Source: JAACEU01 sp043816165
GTDB taxonomy: Bacteria; Patescibacteriota; Gracilibacteria; UBA1369; LOWO2-01-FULL-3
Assembly (NCBI GenBank): GCA_043816165.1
Contig: JBDRIE010000025.1
Location: 1 to 64,000, forward strand
Length of the DNA: 64,000 nt
Reading direction: 5' to 3'
Part shown: in pieces, positions 43,049 to 51,107 of the stretch
How the letters are laid out: every line of letters begins with the position of its first letter
How positions within the stretch are numbered: position 1 is the first letter of the stretch
Notes under the pieces: generated by a model
What the model saw: only the letters and a program-made list of their open reading frames with translations
Databases searched by the model: none
What the model was told of the DNA's origin: nothing
Program-made: the position numbers and the translations under genes

Positions 43049-44045
43049 GAATGGGAATGAACTTCTATATATCGGTTCTAAGGATGGAATGGAAAAGAAG
43101 ATGGTGGAAAATGCCCCGCCTGTGGCGGGATCTTCGATGGGTGTCCGATATGAGGGCGTGAGCTGTGGGAAGTTGCGCAGGTATTTTTCTGTTGAGAATT
43201 TTGTGGATGCTTTTCGAGTGCCTGTTGGATTTTTTCAGGCGAAGAGTTTGTTGAAGAAGTTTGAGCCGGATGTTGTTTTTAGTAAGGGAGGTTATGTGAG
43301 CGTGCCTGTTGTGATGGCGGCTCGTTGGTTGAAGATTCCTGTGATCGTGCATGAATCCGATATTTCTCCGGGACTTGCAAACAAGATTTGTTTCAAATTT
43401 GCAAAGAAGATTTGTGTAAGTTTTGAGGAAACTTTGGCTTATTTACCTAAAAAGTTTTTGAAGAAAGCTGTTTATACCGGCTCCCCTGTTCGTGGAGAGA
43501 TTTTGAAGGGAGACAGTGAGGCAGGTTATCGGTTTACCGGATTTGATAAGCATCGACCTGTGATTCTGGTTGTTGGAGGAAGTCAGGGTGCGGCGCAGAT
43601 AAATGAGTTGGTTCGTGCTTCATTGGATGAATTGACGAAAAAATTTCAAATAGTACATATTGTGGGAAAAGGGAATTTGGATATTGGGGTAAATAAACGT
43701 GGCTATGTTCAGTATGAATTTTTGGGGCGTGAGCTTGCGGATGTTTATTCAATCAGCGAGATGGTTGTGACTCGGGGTGGGGCGAATGTGCTGGCTGAAT
43801 TGGCATTATTAAAGAAAAAAGTTCTGATAATTCCTTTAAGCACTGAAGCCAGTCGTGGAGATCAGGAAGAAAACGCTCATCTTTTTGTTAGAAAATTTGG
43901 TTGGTCTATGATTAGCGGTGATATTTCGCGAGAAGATTTCATTAGCAATATCGATCTGACATTCAACAATGAACTTTCGTATGACAATAAATATAAGAAC
44001 GGGCTGAAGTCGATAGTGGACATTATTCTTAATTACAAAAAATGA
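42975..44045 (+). CDS. murG: UDP-N-acetylglucosamine--N-acetylmuramyl-(pentapeptide) pyrophosphoryl-undecaprenol N-acetylglucosamine transferase
   Basis: 356 residues; adds GlcNAc to lipid I to give lipid II on the inner membrane face. Motifs: LTGGGTGGHVIPNLAVIEEV (N-terminal G-loop), FSKGGYVSVPVVMAA, HESDISPGLANK, VVGGSQGAAQINELVR (second G-loop), and VTRGGANVLAEL. Residues 47-56 (APPVAGSSMG) lie in an insertion encoded by a GC-rich palindrome, between MEKKMVEN and VRYEGVSCGKLRRY, where most MurG proteins have only a short loop. The stop overlaps the next start (ATGA). Confidence 0.95.
   Translation: MRIVLTGGGTGGHVIPNLAVIEEVRNGNELLYIGSKDGMEKKMVENAPPVAGSSMGVRYEGVSCGKLRRYFSVENFVDAFRVPVGFFQAKSLLKKFEPDVVFSKGGYVSVPVVMAARWLKIPVIVHESDISPGLANKICFKFAKKICVSFEETLAYLPKKFLKKAVYTGSPVRGEILKGDSEAGYRFTGFDKHRPVILVVGGSQGAAQINELVRASLDELTKKFQIVHIVGKGNLDIGVNKRGYVQYEFLGRELADVYSISEMVVTRGGANVLAELALLKKKVLIIPLSTEASRGDQEENAHLFVRKFGWSMISGDISREDFISNIDLTFNNELSYDNKYKNGLKSIVDIILNYKK
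43113..43142. repeat. In-frame palindromic element inside murG
   Basis: Core CCCCGCCTGTGGCGGGATCT followed by TCGATGGGT; encodes the insertion peptide with AGSSMG. Arms CCCGCC and GGCGGG. Reading frame is the same as in the glycosyltransferase and mutS copies. Confidence 0.65.
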
Positions 44046-45187
44046 AAATAGGAGTAAATGCGAGACTGCTGTGTGAACCATTTACCGGAATCGGACAATA
44101 TACTTTGAATATGTTCCGGGAGTTGGCGAAAATCGATCCTAGTAATGAATATATTTTGGTTGTTCCAAAAAAAGTGGATGCTTCATTTCCAAGTAACGTT
44201 CGGGTGGAAGTCGTTAAACAAAGGCTACTCGGGACTGCGGGGATGAAAAAAACCTGGTGGGAGCAAATAGCATTGCCGGAATTTTTTGAAAAGGAGGGAG
44301 TGGATATTGCTTTCTACACTTATCCGAGTATTCCGTGGACGAAGGATTGGTACGCTAAGGGAATCAAGACTGTTGTTGCGATTCATGACTGCATTCCGTG
44401 GATGAGGAAGAGTTATCGGCGTGGATTGATGTCAAAGATGTATCATTATCGAAATAAAAAAGCGGTGGCGAGGGCAAGTTTGGTTTTTACTGTGTCTGAA
44501 GTTTCCAAAAAAGACATCGTGAAAGTGTGCGGCGTGGAGCCGGAGCGGGTGCATGTCGTTTACAATGATGCGAGTCCTTTTTATAAATTGTTGATGCCTC
44601 GGGTGGAAATTGCTGAAGTTTTGAGGCGGTTTAGCCTGAAGGATGATCAGTTTTTCCTATATGTTGGCGGTTACGACGAGAGGAAGAATGTTGGATATTT
44701 GAAGAATGAGCATGATGCGTATGTGAAGGAGGGTGGTGAATTGCCTTTGGTGTTGATTGGCGGAAAGTTGCATAAGGGGAAGCTTTATCGGAGCTATGAT
44801 GGTGGAGATAATGTAGTGAAGACCGGATTTTTGGATGAAAAGTCTTTGGCCGCTCTATATAGGAGTTGTTCGGCTTTTGTTAATGTTTCGGATCAGGAAG
44901 GTTTTAATATTCCTATTCTGGAAGCGGCAAACAGTAGCGCTCCTTTGATACTTTCAGATATTCCTGTGCATCGGGAAGTTGCTCACCCCGCCATAGGCGG
45001 GGGGTCTTCGACCGGTAATGCGGCTTTGTTTGTGAATATTGGTAAGAAGGGAGCTTTGAAAGATGCGTTTAAAAAAATGTCTCTGGAGGCCAATCAAGAG
45101 AGATTTTCTGCTGACTCTGCGGCGTTGGCTCGGAAATATTCATGGGCGAGCTCTGCACAAAAAGTGAAAGATATGCTATTTTCTTAA
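44042..45187 (+). CDS. Glycosyltransferase family 4 (GT-B)
   Basis: 381 residues. N-terminal half: GVNARLLCEPFTGIGQYTLNMFREL, AIHDCIPW, RASLVFTVSEVSKKDIVK. C-terminal half: LYVGGYDERKNVGYLK, the nucleotide-sugar motif FVNVSDQEGFNIPILEAANSSAPLILSDIPVHREV, typical of mannosyl- or glucosyltransferases acting on lipid-linked or surface acceptors. Between HREVA and NAALFV lies an 11-residue insertion (HPAIGGGSSTG) encoded by a palindromic element. It overlaps murG by four bases. Confidence 0.9.
   Translation: MKIGVNARLLCEPFTGIGQYTLNMFRELAKIDPSNEYILVVPKKVDASFPSNVRVEVVKQRLLGTAGMKKTWWEQIALPEFFEKEGVDIAFYTYPSIPWTKDWYAKGIKTVVAIHDCIPWMRKSYRRGLMSKMYHYRNKKAVARASLVFTVSEVSKKDIVKVCGVEPERVHVVYNDASPFYKLLMPRVEIAEVLRRFSLKDDQFFLYVGGYDERKNVGYLKNEHDAYVKEGGELPLVLIGGKLHKGKLYRSYDGGDNVVKTGFLDEKSLAALYRSCSAFVNVSDQEGFNIPILEAANSSAPLILSDIPVHREVAHPAIGGGSSTGNAALFVNIGKKGALKDAFKKMSLEANQERFSADSAALARKYSWASSAQKVKDMLFS
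44984..45016. repeat. In-frame palindromic element inside the glycosyltransferase gene
   Basis: CACCCCGCC-ATA-GGCGGGGGG then TCTTCGACCGGT. Inserted in frame in the conserved HREVAxxAALF segment. Confidence 0.7.
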
Positions 45188-45192
45188 TCGAT

Positions 45193-45726
45193 ATGGAACT
45201 AATAAATATTCTCATTATAGGTAGTGCGATCGTTCTGGTGCTTGTGCTCTGGGTGATTGTTGGGGTGAGGCATCTTCTTGGGCTTGTGCAGCGGATTCGG
45301 GAAGAATGGGAGGTTGTGGATGAATCTTTGCGGAAGAGGCATGATATATTGCCGAATTTGATTGAAACTGTGAGGGGATTTGCTACTGATCAGGAGAGTT
45401 TGTTGCAAGATATGATAGATAAACGGGTACGGGCCGCGAAATCTTACGGTGCAAGTGGGAAAAAAATTGAGTATGAACATGATCTGAGCAAAGTGATTGA
45501 TAAGGTTATTGGTTTGGGAAGGAATTTTCAGGAATTGTCTAAGGATACAAATTTCTTGGAATTGAGGAAGGGAATTGATGATTTGGAGATACAGATTGAA
45601 GAGAAATCGAAGAATTATAATGTGATGGTTAGATACTACAATAGGCATCGTTCGGGGATTTCGTTGCGTCCTCTTGCGGCTATTTGGGGGCTTAAGGCTG
45701 AGAACATCTTCGAGGTAGAAATCTGA
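45193..45726 (+). CDS. LemA family protein
   Basis: 177 residues from the ATG at 45193 (MELINILIIG), rather than the in-frame ATG at 45142 inside the upstream gene. One N-terminal membrane segment, then the LemA helical bundle: VQRIREEWEVVDESLRKRHDILPNLIETVRGFA and YNVMVRYYNRHRSG. The usual C-terminal region is replaced by SLRPLAAIWGLKAENIFEVEI. LemA proteins are membrane-anchored, of uncertain function; the common partner (an M48 or TPM-domain gene) is not next to it. Confidence 0.88.
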   Translation: MELINILIIGSAIVLVLVLWVIVGVRHLLGLVQRIREEWEVVDESLRKRHDILPNLIETVRGFATDQESLLQDMIDKRVRAAKSYGASGKKIEYEHDLSKVIDKVIGLGRNFQELSKDTNFLELRKGIDDLEIQIEEKSKNYNVMVRYYNRHRSGISLRPLAAIWGLKAENIFEVEI

Positions 45727-45771
45727 TTTTATTTCTGTAAAGGAAATTTTCCAATTTTTGAAAAGTTTCTG

Positions 45772-45821
45772 TTGACGGTGAGTGTTTACTCACCTATATT
45801 GTTGGTGAGCATATCCTTACC
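45772..45821 (+). promoter_or_regulatory. lexA promoter with two inverted-repeat operators
   Basis: -35 TTGACG (45772-45777), 17-base spacer, -10 TATATT (45795-45800). The spacer is a perfect 18-bp inverted repeat, GGTGAGTGTTTACTCACC (45777-45794); a second, GGTGAGCATATCCTTACC (45804-45821), lies at the transcription start. The two centres are 27 bp apart. Both fit GGTGAG-N6-CTyACC, a plausible SOS box for this LexA. The start ATG is at 45831, with no Shine-Dalgarno. Confidence 0.8.
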
Positions 45822-45830
45822 CTAAAAATT

Positions 45831-46451
45831 ATGAACGAATATTTAACAGACAAACAGGAGGCAGTATTGAAGTTCATTGAGGAATATCAATTGGCTTATG
45901 GAAAATCTCCTACTCTTAAGGAGATGCGTGAGAAATTCAAGGTCAGTTCTGACAATAGCATCTTGAAGCATTTAAAGGCGCTGCAGGAGAAGGGATACCT
46001 CGAGAAGGATGATACTCCGAGAGGGATTAAGTTGCTGGATAGCGTAAAGCAGAAATTGACCGGGGGTGGAGTGAGCGTGCCAATTCTTGGATCTATTCCT
46101 GCTGGTGGGCCTGTTATGACTGATGAATATATTAATGGATGGATGAGTGTTGGTGAGGATTTGGCGAAGAACAATAAAGACTTTTTTATGTTGGAAGTGA
46201 CCGGTCGAAGTATGATTGATGCTGGAATTTATGAAGGTGATTTGGTTCTTGTTAATATGAAGAAGGAGGCTAGGGATGGAGACGTTGTTGTTGCTTTGAT
46301 TGATAATGAAAATACTTTGAAGAGGCTGGTTAAACAAAGTGGTGGAAAAATTTATTTAAAAGCAGAAAATAGAGAATATGAAGATATACATCCAATTGAA
46401 GAATTGGTCGTACAGGGAACGGTGACGGCTTTGATAAGGCAATACTCCTAA
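45831..46451 (+). CDS. lexA: LexA repressor
   Basis: 206 residues. N-terminal winged helix: LTDKQEAVLKFIEEYQ...GKSPTLKEMREKFKV...SILKHLKALQEKGYLEK. C-terminal S24-type self-cleaving peptidase: the cleaved Ala-Gly bond in SIPAGGPV, catalytic Ser in VTGRSMIDAGI, and Lys in ENTLKRLVK. It represses the SOS regulon and is inactivated by RecA-stimulated cleavage. The double operator in its own promoter indicates autoregulation. Confidence 0.96.
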   Translation: MNEYLTDKQEAVLKFIEEYQLAYGKSPTLKEMREKFKVSSDNSILKHLKALQEKGYLEKDDTPRGIKLLDSVKQKLTGGGVSVPILGSIPAGGPVMTDEYINGWMSVGEDLAKNNKDFFMLEVTGRSMIDAGIYEGDLVLVNMKKEARDGDVVVALIDNENTLKRLVKQSGGKIYLKAENREYEDIHPIEELVVQGTVTALIRQYS

Positions 46452-46558
46452 AGGGGCGGACATTGGAGTTTAAAAAAATTTAATCATTAAAAAACAGCTT
46501 GAGCTGGCGCTTTTAGGTCAGCGTTATTTACCCAACTAATTAATTAACCAAATATATT
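46452..46558. other. Intergenic region after lexA
   Basis: Contains two short inverted repeats, CAGCT-TG-AGCTG (about 46492-46503) and GCGCT...AGCGT, that could end the lexA transcript; no T-run of note. Confidence 0.35.
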
Positions 46559-46759
46559 ATGTTTATCACACTAACTGTCGATACAAACATCAAAAAAAAC
46601 TCAGGTATCAAACTCCGAAAAAATAAAATGAATCCTGCTCACGGATGGAGAAAAGCAATCAATGTAAGGAAGAGAAGTTTGTGGCAAAGGGTCAGATCTT
46701 GGAGGAGATCTTTAAGGGGTGGAAAATACAAATTGGACGGGCAGGCTGTTATGTTTTAA
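46559..46759 (+). CDS. Small basic protein, 66 residues, function unknown
   Basis: ATG start after AT-rich AACCAAATATATT. Very rich in Lys, Arg and Trp (HGWRKAINVRKRSLWQRVRSWRRSL). No family recognised. It is bounded by a strong terminator 45 bases later, which supports a transcribed unit, but whether it is translated is uncertain. Confidence 0.4.
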   Translation: MFITLTVDTNIKKNSGIKLRKNKMNPAHGWRKAINVRKRSLWQRVRSWRRSLRGGKYKLDGQAVMF

Positions 46760-46803
46760 TTGTGATTGCCGGCATGTGTCGGATTTTTTATAGGAATGAG
46801 GGG

Positions 46804-46830
46804 AAAAAGTGGGCACGTGCCCACTTTTTT
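46804..46830 (+). terminator. Strong terminator
   Basis: Perfect palindrome: AAAAAGTGGGCAC pairs with GTGCCCACTTTTT, plus further T. Placed 45 bases after the small basic ORF and about 69 bases before the NIF3-like gene. Confidence 0.85.
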
Positions 46831-46898
46831 CTTGGGGCGTTGGCTTGAATATGCGATCCTTGTTTTTTGCGTACCTTTCAATTACCATTAGCTACCGT

Positions 46899-47222
46899 AT
46901 GGAAACTAAATATGTGAAAATCGCTGTGTTTGTTCCGACTACTCACGCGGATGAGGTGAGGAAAGTTTTGAGTGAGAGTGGGGCCGGGCATGTTGGGAAC
47001 TATGATTTTTGTAGCTTTAGTACGAAAGGGACTGGGCGATTTCGAGGGCTGGAAGGGACGAAGCCTTTTGTGGGAAAAGCTGGCAAGGTTGAGAAAGTTG
47101 AAGAGGAAAAAATTGAGACGATTTGTCCTTATGGAAAACTGCAGACCGTCATTGATGAGCTGAAGAGAGTCCATCCGTATGAAGAGCCTGCTATAGATAT
47201 TTATCCGCTGCTAAACAACTAG
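46899..47222 (+). CDS. NIF3/YqfO-type domain protein (PII-like fold), 107 residues
   Basis: Start at the ATG at 46899 (METKYVKIAVFVPTTHAD). Matches the insert domain of YqfO/NIF3 proteins, which occurs alone in some bacteria: VFVPTTHADEVRKVLSESGAGHVGNYDFCSFSTKGTGRF, EGTKPFVGKAGKVEKVEEEKIE, VHPYEEPAIDIYPL. Small standalone versions are of unknown function and may bind metal or a nucleotide. Confidence 0.85.
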   Translation: METKYVKIAVFVPTTHADEVRKVLSESGAGHVGNYDFCSFSTKGTGRFRGLEGTKPFVGKAGKVEKVEEEKIETICPYGKLQTVIDELKRVHPYEEPAIDIYPLLNN

Positions 47223-47282
47223 AAATATTTGCACTTCCGGGAGATTTCTATAGAATAATATTCCAAGTTTAAGGGCTTTTCT

Positions 47283-49904
47283 ATGACAAAACTTACGCCG
47301 ATGATGGCGCAATATAAGGCTATAAAAGAGAAATACAAGGATTGTATCTTGATGTATAGGATGGGTGATTTTTATGAAATGTTTTTTGAAGATGCGGTTG
47401 AGGCGGCTGGGATTTTGCAGATTACTTTGACGGCGCGGAACAAGGGTGGAGATGGTAAGGCGCCGATGTGTGGTGTGCCGTATCATGCGGTGGATCAGTA
47501 TTTGCCGAAGCTGACTCGAGCGGGAAAAAAAGTGGCGGTGTGCGATCAGATGACTGAGCCGACCGGGAAAGGGATTGTAGAGAGAGAGGTTGTGAGGGTT
47601 GTGACTCCGGGTACGACTTTCGATGAGGGTTTGTTGGATCGGAAGGCAAATAATTATGTGGCGTGCGTGGTTGAGGCTCCTGCGGGGTCTGGGGCCGGTT
47701 CGGGGTCTGGCGCCGGTTCGGGGTCTGGCGCCGGTGCGCGGTTTGGGCTTGCTTATGCGGATGTGACGACCGGGGATTTTCGTGTGAGTGAATTTGAAAA
47801 GTTTAGTGAATTGGTCCGGGAAATGCAGAGAGTGGATGTGGCCGAGTGTATTTGTGAGGAGGAACTGACTGCTCGTGTGAAACAAGGTTATGTTTTTCCA
47901 TATTCTTATTCGAAGGACGCGGAGTCTGAGTTGAAGGATGGATTTGGCATCAAATCTTTGAGTGTTTTTGGGCTGGAGGATCGTTCACAAGCGACTCTTG
48001 CTGCCGGAATGCTTTATGAATATTTGAAGGAAACTCAGAAGACTGATTTGAAACATATTCAGAGGATTTCTTATTTTGGTATGTCTGATTTTATGCCACT
48101 TGATGAAGCTTGTATTAGGAACCTGGAGCTTTTTCGGACTAGTCGTGGGAATAAAGAAGGAAGTCTGGTTTGGGCTATGGACAATACTGTGACTGCTATG
48201 GGTGGGCGGTTATTGAGGAATTGGGTTTTGCATCCACTGTTGAAGAAAGCCGAGATTGATATTCGTTTGAATGAAGTTGATAAATTTGTTGGAGATTCGA
48301 GCTTGATGAGGTCTGTTCGTGAGGAATTGAGTAAAATTTATGATATTGAAAGACTTTTGAGTCGTTTGAGTTTGGGGACCGGCAACGCGAGAGATCTGGT
48401 TGCGATGAAGGCGTCCTTGAAAGTTATTCCTAGCTTGAATGAGCTGACCACCTCCACGGCGGGGCAGGCCGGGGCCGCCGCCTCAGCGGGGTCTGCGACT
48501 GGCATTTCTGAATTTCCTGAACTGGTAGCTCTGGTTGAAATTGGTATCAATGATGAATGTCCTATTTCGGTTCGCGATGGTGGGATGATTCGTGGAGGAT
48601 ATGACAAAGAACTGGATGACTTGAGATCGATAAGTACTGAAGGAAAATCATTTATCAAAGATTTGCAGGAAAGAGAGAGCAAGAGGACCGGCATTAGCAC
48701 ACTGAAGGTGAAATTCAATAGAGTTTTTGGATATTATATCGAGATTAGCAAAGCAAATGCTGGGAACGTGCCGGATGATTATGTAAGGAAGCAAACTTTG
48801 GTGAATGCGGAGCGATATATTACGCCTGAGCTGAAGGAATATGAGGAGAAGGTTTTGACTGCTGAGGACCGCATCAAAGAGCTTGAATATGAACTTTTCT
48901 ATAAGATTCGGATGGAAGTTGTGAAGGAGTTGGTGAAGTTGCAGAAGGCGGCGAAAGTGGTGGCAGAGATGGATGTGTATAGTTGTTTTGCTTTTAATGC
49001 GGAGAAGGGGGCGTATTGTAGGCCGGAAGTTTTGGAGGATGCCACCGCCGAGGCGGGGTCTACGAGCGGCATTGAGCTTGTGGGTAGCAGGCATCCTGTT
49101 ATCGAAAAAATTGGATCTGATTTTGTTCCGAATGACTGCGAGATGAATGCGGATCAGTCGTTTTTGTTAATTACCGGACCTAATATGGGTGGTAAGTCTA
49201 CTTATCTGAGGCAGGTTGCTTTGTGTGTTTTGATGGCTCAGATCGGAAGTTTTGTCCCTGCTTCGTCTGCTAGGATCGGGGTTGTGGATCGGATTTTTAC
49301 AAGAGTTGGGGCATCTGATAATCTTGTGGCCGGAGATAGTACTTTTATGGTGGAGATGCAGGAGGCTTCTTATATTTTGAATCATGCTACAGAGCGGAGT
49401 TTGATAATTTTGGATGAAGTGGGACGTGGAACTTCGACTTATGATGGTGTGAGTATTGCTTGGGCGATTATGGAATTTATTCATGATCGGCTTAAGGCAA
49501 AAACTCTATTTGCGACTCACTATCATGAGTTGATCGAACTTGCTGACAAGCTGGATCATGCGAAGAATATGAGCGTAGCCGTGCGGGAAAACGAGAAAGA
49601 GGGCGTTGTGTTTTTGTATAAAATTGTTGAAGGGGGCGTGGATAAAAGTTATGGAATCGAGGTCGCGAAGCTTGCCGGTTTGCCGGTGGATGTTGTTGGG
49701 AGGGCGAGGGGAGTTTTGAGTGAATTGGAATCGAAAAAAATTACAAAAAAACGTGTTGATCCGAATCAAGTGGAATTGTTTGAAGAAAATCGTGCTCATC
49801 GTGAACTTTTAAAAGATTTGAGTGAAGTGGATGTTAACAATTTGACTCCGATTGAAGCTTTACGGAAATTGAATGAGATGAAAAAGAAAACAAAGGAAGA
49901 CTAG
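47283..49904 (+). CDS. mutS: DNA mismatch repair protein MutS with three in-frame insertions
   Basis: 873 residues (usually about 850-860). Mismatch-binding domain with GDFYEMF (the F-x-E Phe and Glu). ATPase: Walker A GPNMGGKSTYLRQ, Walker B IILDEVGRGTSTYDG, FATHYHELIEL, and the C-terminal HTH GLPVDVVGRARGVLSELE. Three insertions are encoded by GC-rich repeat segments: residues about 133-152 (AGSGAGS type), 389-407 (STAGQAGAAASAGSATG) and 587-596 (ATAEAGSTSG). Each lies in a loop or linker where length varies, so the enzyme is probably functional. mutL follows 2.8 kb downstream. Confidence 0.96.
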   Translation: MTKLTPMMAQYKAIKEKYKDCILMYRMGDFYEMFFEDAVEAAGILQITLTARNKGGDGKAPMCGVPYHAVDQYLPKLTRAGKKVAVCDQMTEPTGKGIVEREVVRVVTPGTTFDEGLLDRKANNYVACVVEAPAGSGAGSGSGAGSGSGAGARFGLAYADVTTGDFRVSEFEKFSELVREMQRVDVAECICEEELTARVKQGYVFPYSYSKDAESELKDGFGIKSLSVFGLEDRSQATLAAGMLYEYLKETQKTDLKHIQRISYFGMSDFMPLDEACIRNLELFRTSRGNKEGSLVWAMDNTVTAMGGRLLRNWVLHPLLKKAEIDIRLNEVDKFVGDSSLMRSVREELSKIYDIERLLSRLSLGTGNARDLVAMKASLKVIPSLNELTTSTAGQAGAAASAGSATGISEFPELVALVEIGINDECPISVRDGGMIRGGYDKELDDLRSISTEGKSFIKDLQERESKRTGISTLKVKFNRVFGYYIEISKANAGNVPDDYVRKQTLVNAERYITPELKEYEEKVLTAEDRIKELEYELFYKIRMEVVKELVKLQKAAKVVAEMDVYSCFAFNAEKGAYCRPEVLEDATAEAGSTSGIELVGSRHPVIEKIGSDFVPNDCEMNADQSFLLITGPNMGGKSTYLRQVALCVLMAQIGSFVPASSARIGVVDRIFTRVGASDNLVAGDSTFMVEMQEASYILNHATERSLIILDEVGRGTSTYDGVSIAWAIMEFIHDRLKAKTLFATHYHELIELADKLDHAKNMSVAVRENEKEGVVFLYKIVEGGVDKSYGIEVAKLAGLPVDVVGRARGVLSELESKKITKKRVDPNQVELFEENRAHRELLKDLSEVDVNNLTPIEALRKLNEMKKKTKED
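47679..47738. repeat. In-frame GC-rich tandem repeat in mutS (copy 1)
   Basis: Two perfect 18-bp units GGTTCGGGGTCTGGCGCC (47697-47732), preceded by a partial unit that starts GCGGGGTCT. It shares the GCGGGGTCT core with the palindromes but is tandem. It encodes repeated Gly-Ser-Gly-Ala. Confidence 0.7.
48447..48503. repeat. In-frame GC-rich element in mutS (copy 2)
   Basis: ACCACCTCCACGGCGGGG, then CAGGCC, GGGGCCGCC and CAGCGGGGTCTGCGACTGG; probably a composite of two elements. Same frame and AGSxxG peptide as in murG and the glycosyltransferase. Confidence 0.65.
49041..49070. repeat. In-frame palindromic element in mutS (copy 3)
   Basis: GCC-ACCGCC-GA-GGCGGGGTCT, then ACGAGC-GGC: two nested arm pairs, one of the cleanest copies. 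It encodes ATAEAGSTSG between VLED and IELVGSRHPV. Confidence 0.7.
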
Positions 49905-49959
49905 CGAATAAATGGCTTCTATTGTATGATTGCGGTTGGTATTTCCTAATACTTGAAAT

Positions 49960-51102
49960 ATGAAAAAATTATTTAGCTTGTTACTAGGTTTTGCCTTGGT
50001 TTTGACCTTGGCGGGATGCAGTTTTGATTTCAGTTTTGGGGGAGGTGATGATGAAGAAGAAGTTATTGCGCCGGAAGAGGAAATAGTGGAGGAAGAGGAA
50101 GTTGTTGAGGAGGAGGAAGAAGTTGTTGAGGAGGAGGAAGAAGTTGTGGAAGAAGAGGAAGAAGTTGTGGAAGAAGAGGAAGAGGTTGTGGAAGAAGAGG
50201 AAGAGCCCGGCTACACTGGGGCAAATTACATTACAATTACCAGCCCTGATCCTGATAGTGATTACCATGAACAACCTATAGTTTTTGAAGGAATTGTTTC
50301 TCCAAATACAAAGAAAATTGTAGTTACGGCTACTATTCAAGCAATGGATATGAATCCTGATGCTCTGGATGTTGTCGATGTTTACACCTTGCAAGATTTC
50401 AAATATGGAGATGCCAATTTTGTTTATAGATCAAGTATGGAGTGGGGCAATTTGTTTTATGGAACTAATGACTACGAATTCAAAGCTTATTACGATGATG
50501 GGAAGACCAGTAGTGCTTATTTGACTGTTTACTTCTCACCAGCAACTGCTGAAATAGGTAAACCGGTAGTTTATCTTTATCCAGAGAAAACAATGAAAGT
50601 TTTTGTGGATGTTGAGCCTGAGGGCGGAATTTCCGTTTCTGAGCCTGAATTAGCAGATGGATGGAATGTTGTGGCTACTCCTGATAGTAAAATTTATAAT
50701 TTTGCTGATAGAGGAGTTTATCCTTACTTGTTCTGGGAAGGTTATGCTTATGATTTCGTGACTCCGGAAGAGGGATTTGTAGTAGAGAGTGATGGTGTTG
50801 AGAAGTTTTTTGATGAAAAATTGGCAGTTCTTGGTTTGAATGAGGTGGAAGTTGCTGACTTCAAGGAGTTTTGGGTGCCTCGCTTGAGTGAAGATCCTTA
50901 CTATTTTATTACTTTCATTTCACAAGAAGATTTTGATAAATATGCACCTTTGACTGTTGATCCTGAGCCGGATTCTGTGATCCGAGTATTCTTCGATTAC
51001 AAAGGACTGGATGGAAAAGCGGAAGTCAAAGAGCAGAAACTTGTAACTCCTGAAAGAGAAGGTTTTACTGTTGTGGAATGGGGTGGAAGACTTTATAGAT
51101 AA
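49960..51102 (+). CDS. Lipoprotein with tandem Val-Glu repeats, 380 residues
   Basis: Signal peptide with lipobox LAGC (Cys at residue 20), so acylated and anchored by LspA processing. A run of VEEEEE repeats (about residues 45-85) forms a strongly acidic, flexible stalk. The rest (ANYITITSPDPDSDYHEQPIVFEGIVSP, then YLYPEKTMKVFVDVEPEGGISVSEPEL, WNVVATPDSKIYNF) looks beta-rich and has a repeated-domain feel. No known domain identified. Followed after five bases by another lipoprotein; the two N-termini share MKKLFSLL. Confidence 0.75.
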   Translation: MKKLFSLLLGFALVLTLAGCSFDFSFGGGDDEEEVIAPEEEIVEEEEVVEEEEEVVEEEEEVVEEEEEVVEEEEEVVEEEEEPGYTGANYITITSPDPDSDYHEQPIVFEGIVSPNTKKIVVTATIQAMDMNPDALDVVDVYTLQDFKYGDANFVYRSSMEWGNLFYGTNDYEFKAYYDDGKTSSAYLTVYFSPATAEIGKPVVYLYPEKTMKVFVDVEPEGGISVSEPELADGWNVVATPDSKIYNFADRGVYPYLFWEGYAYDFVTPEEGFVVESDGVEKFFDEKLAVLGLNEVEVADFKEFWVPRLSEDPYYFITFISQEDFDKYAPLTVDPEPDSVIRVFFDYKGLDGKAEVKEQKLVTPEREGFTVVEWGGRLYR

Positions 51103-51107
51103 AAATT

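Noticed and set aside
46645..46848. Second open frame overlapping the small basic protein
   Set aside because: It runs through the terminator palindrome at 46804-46830 and has no supporting features.
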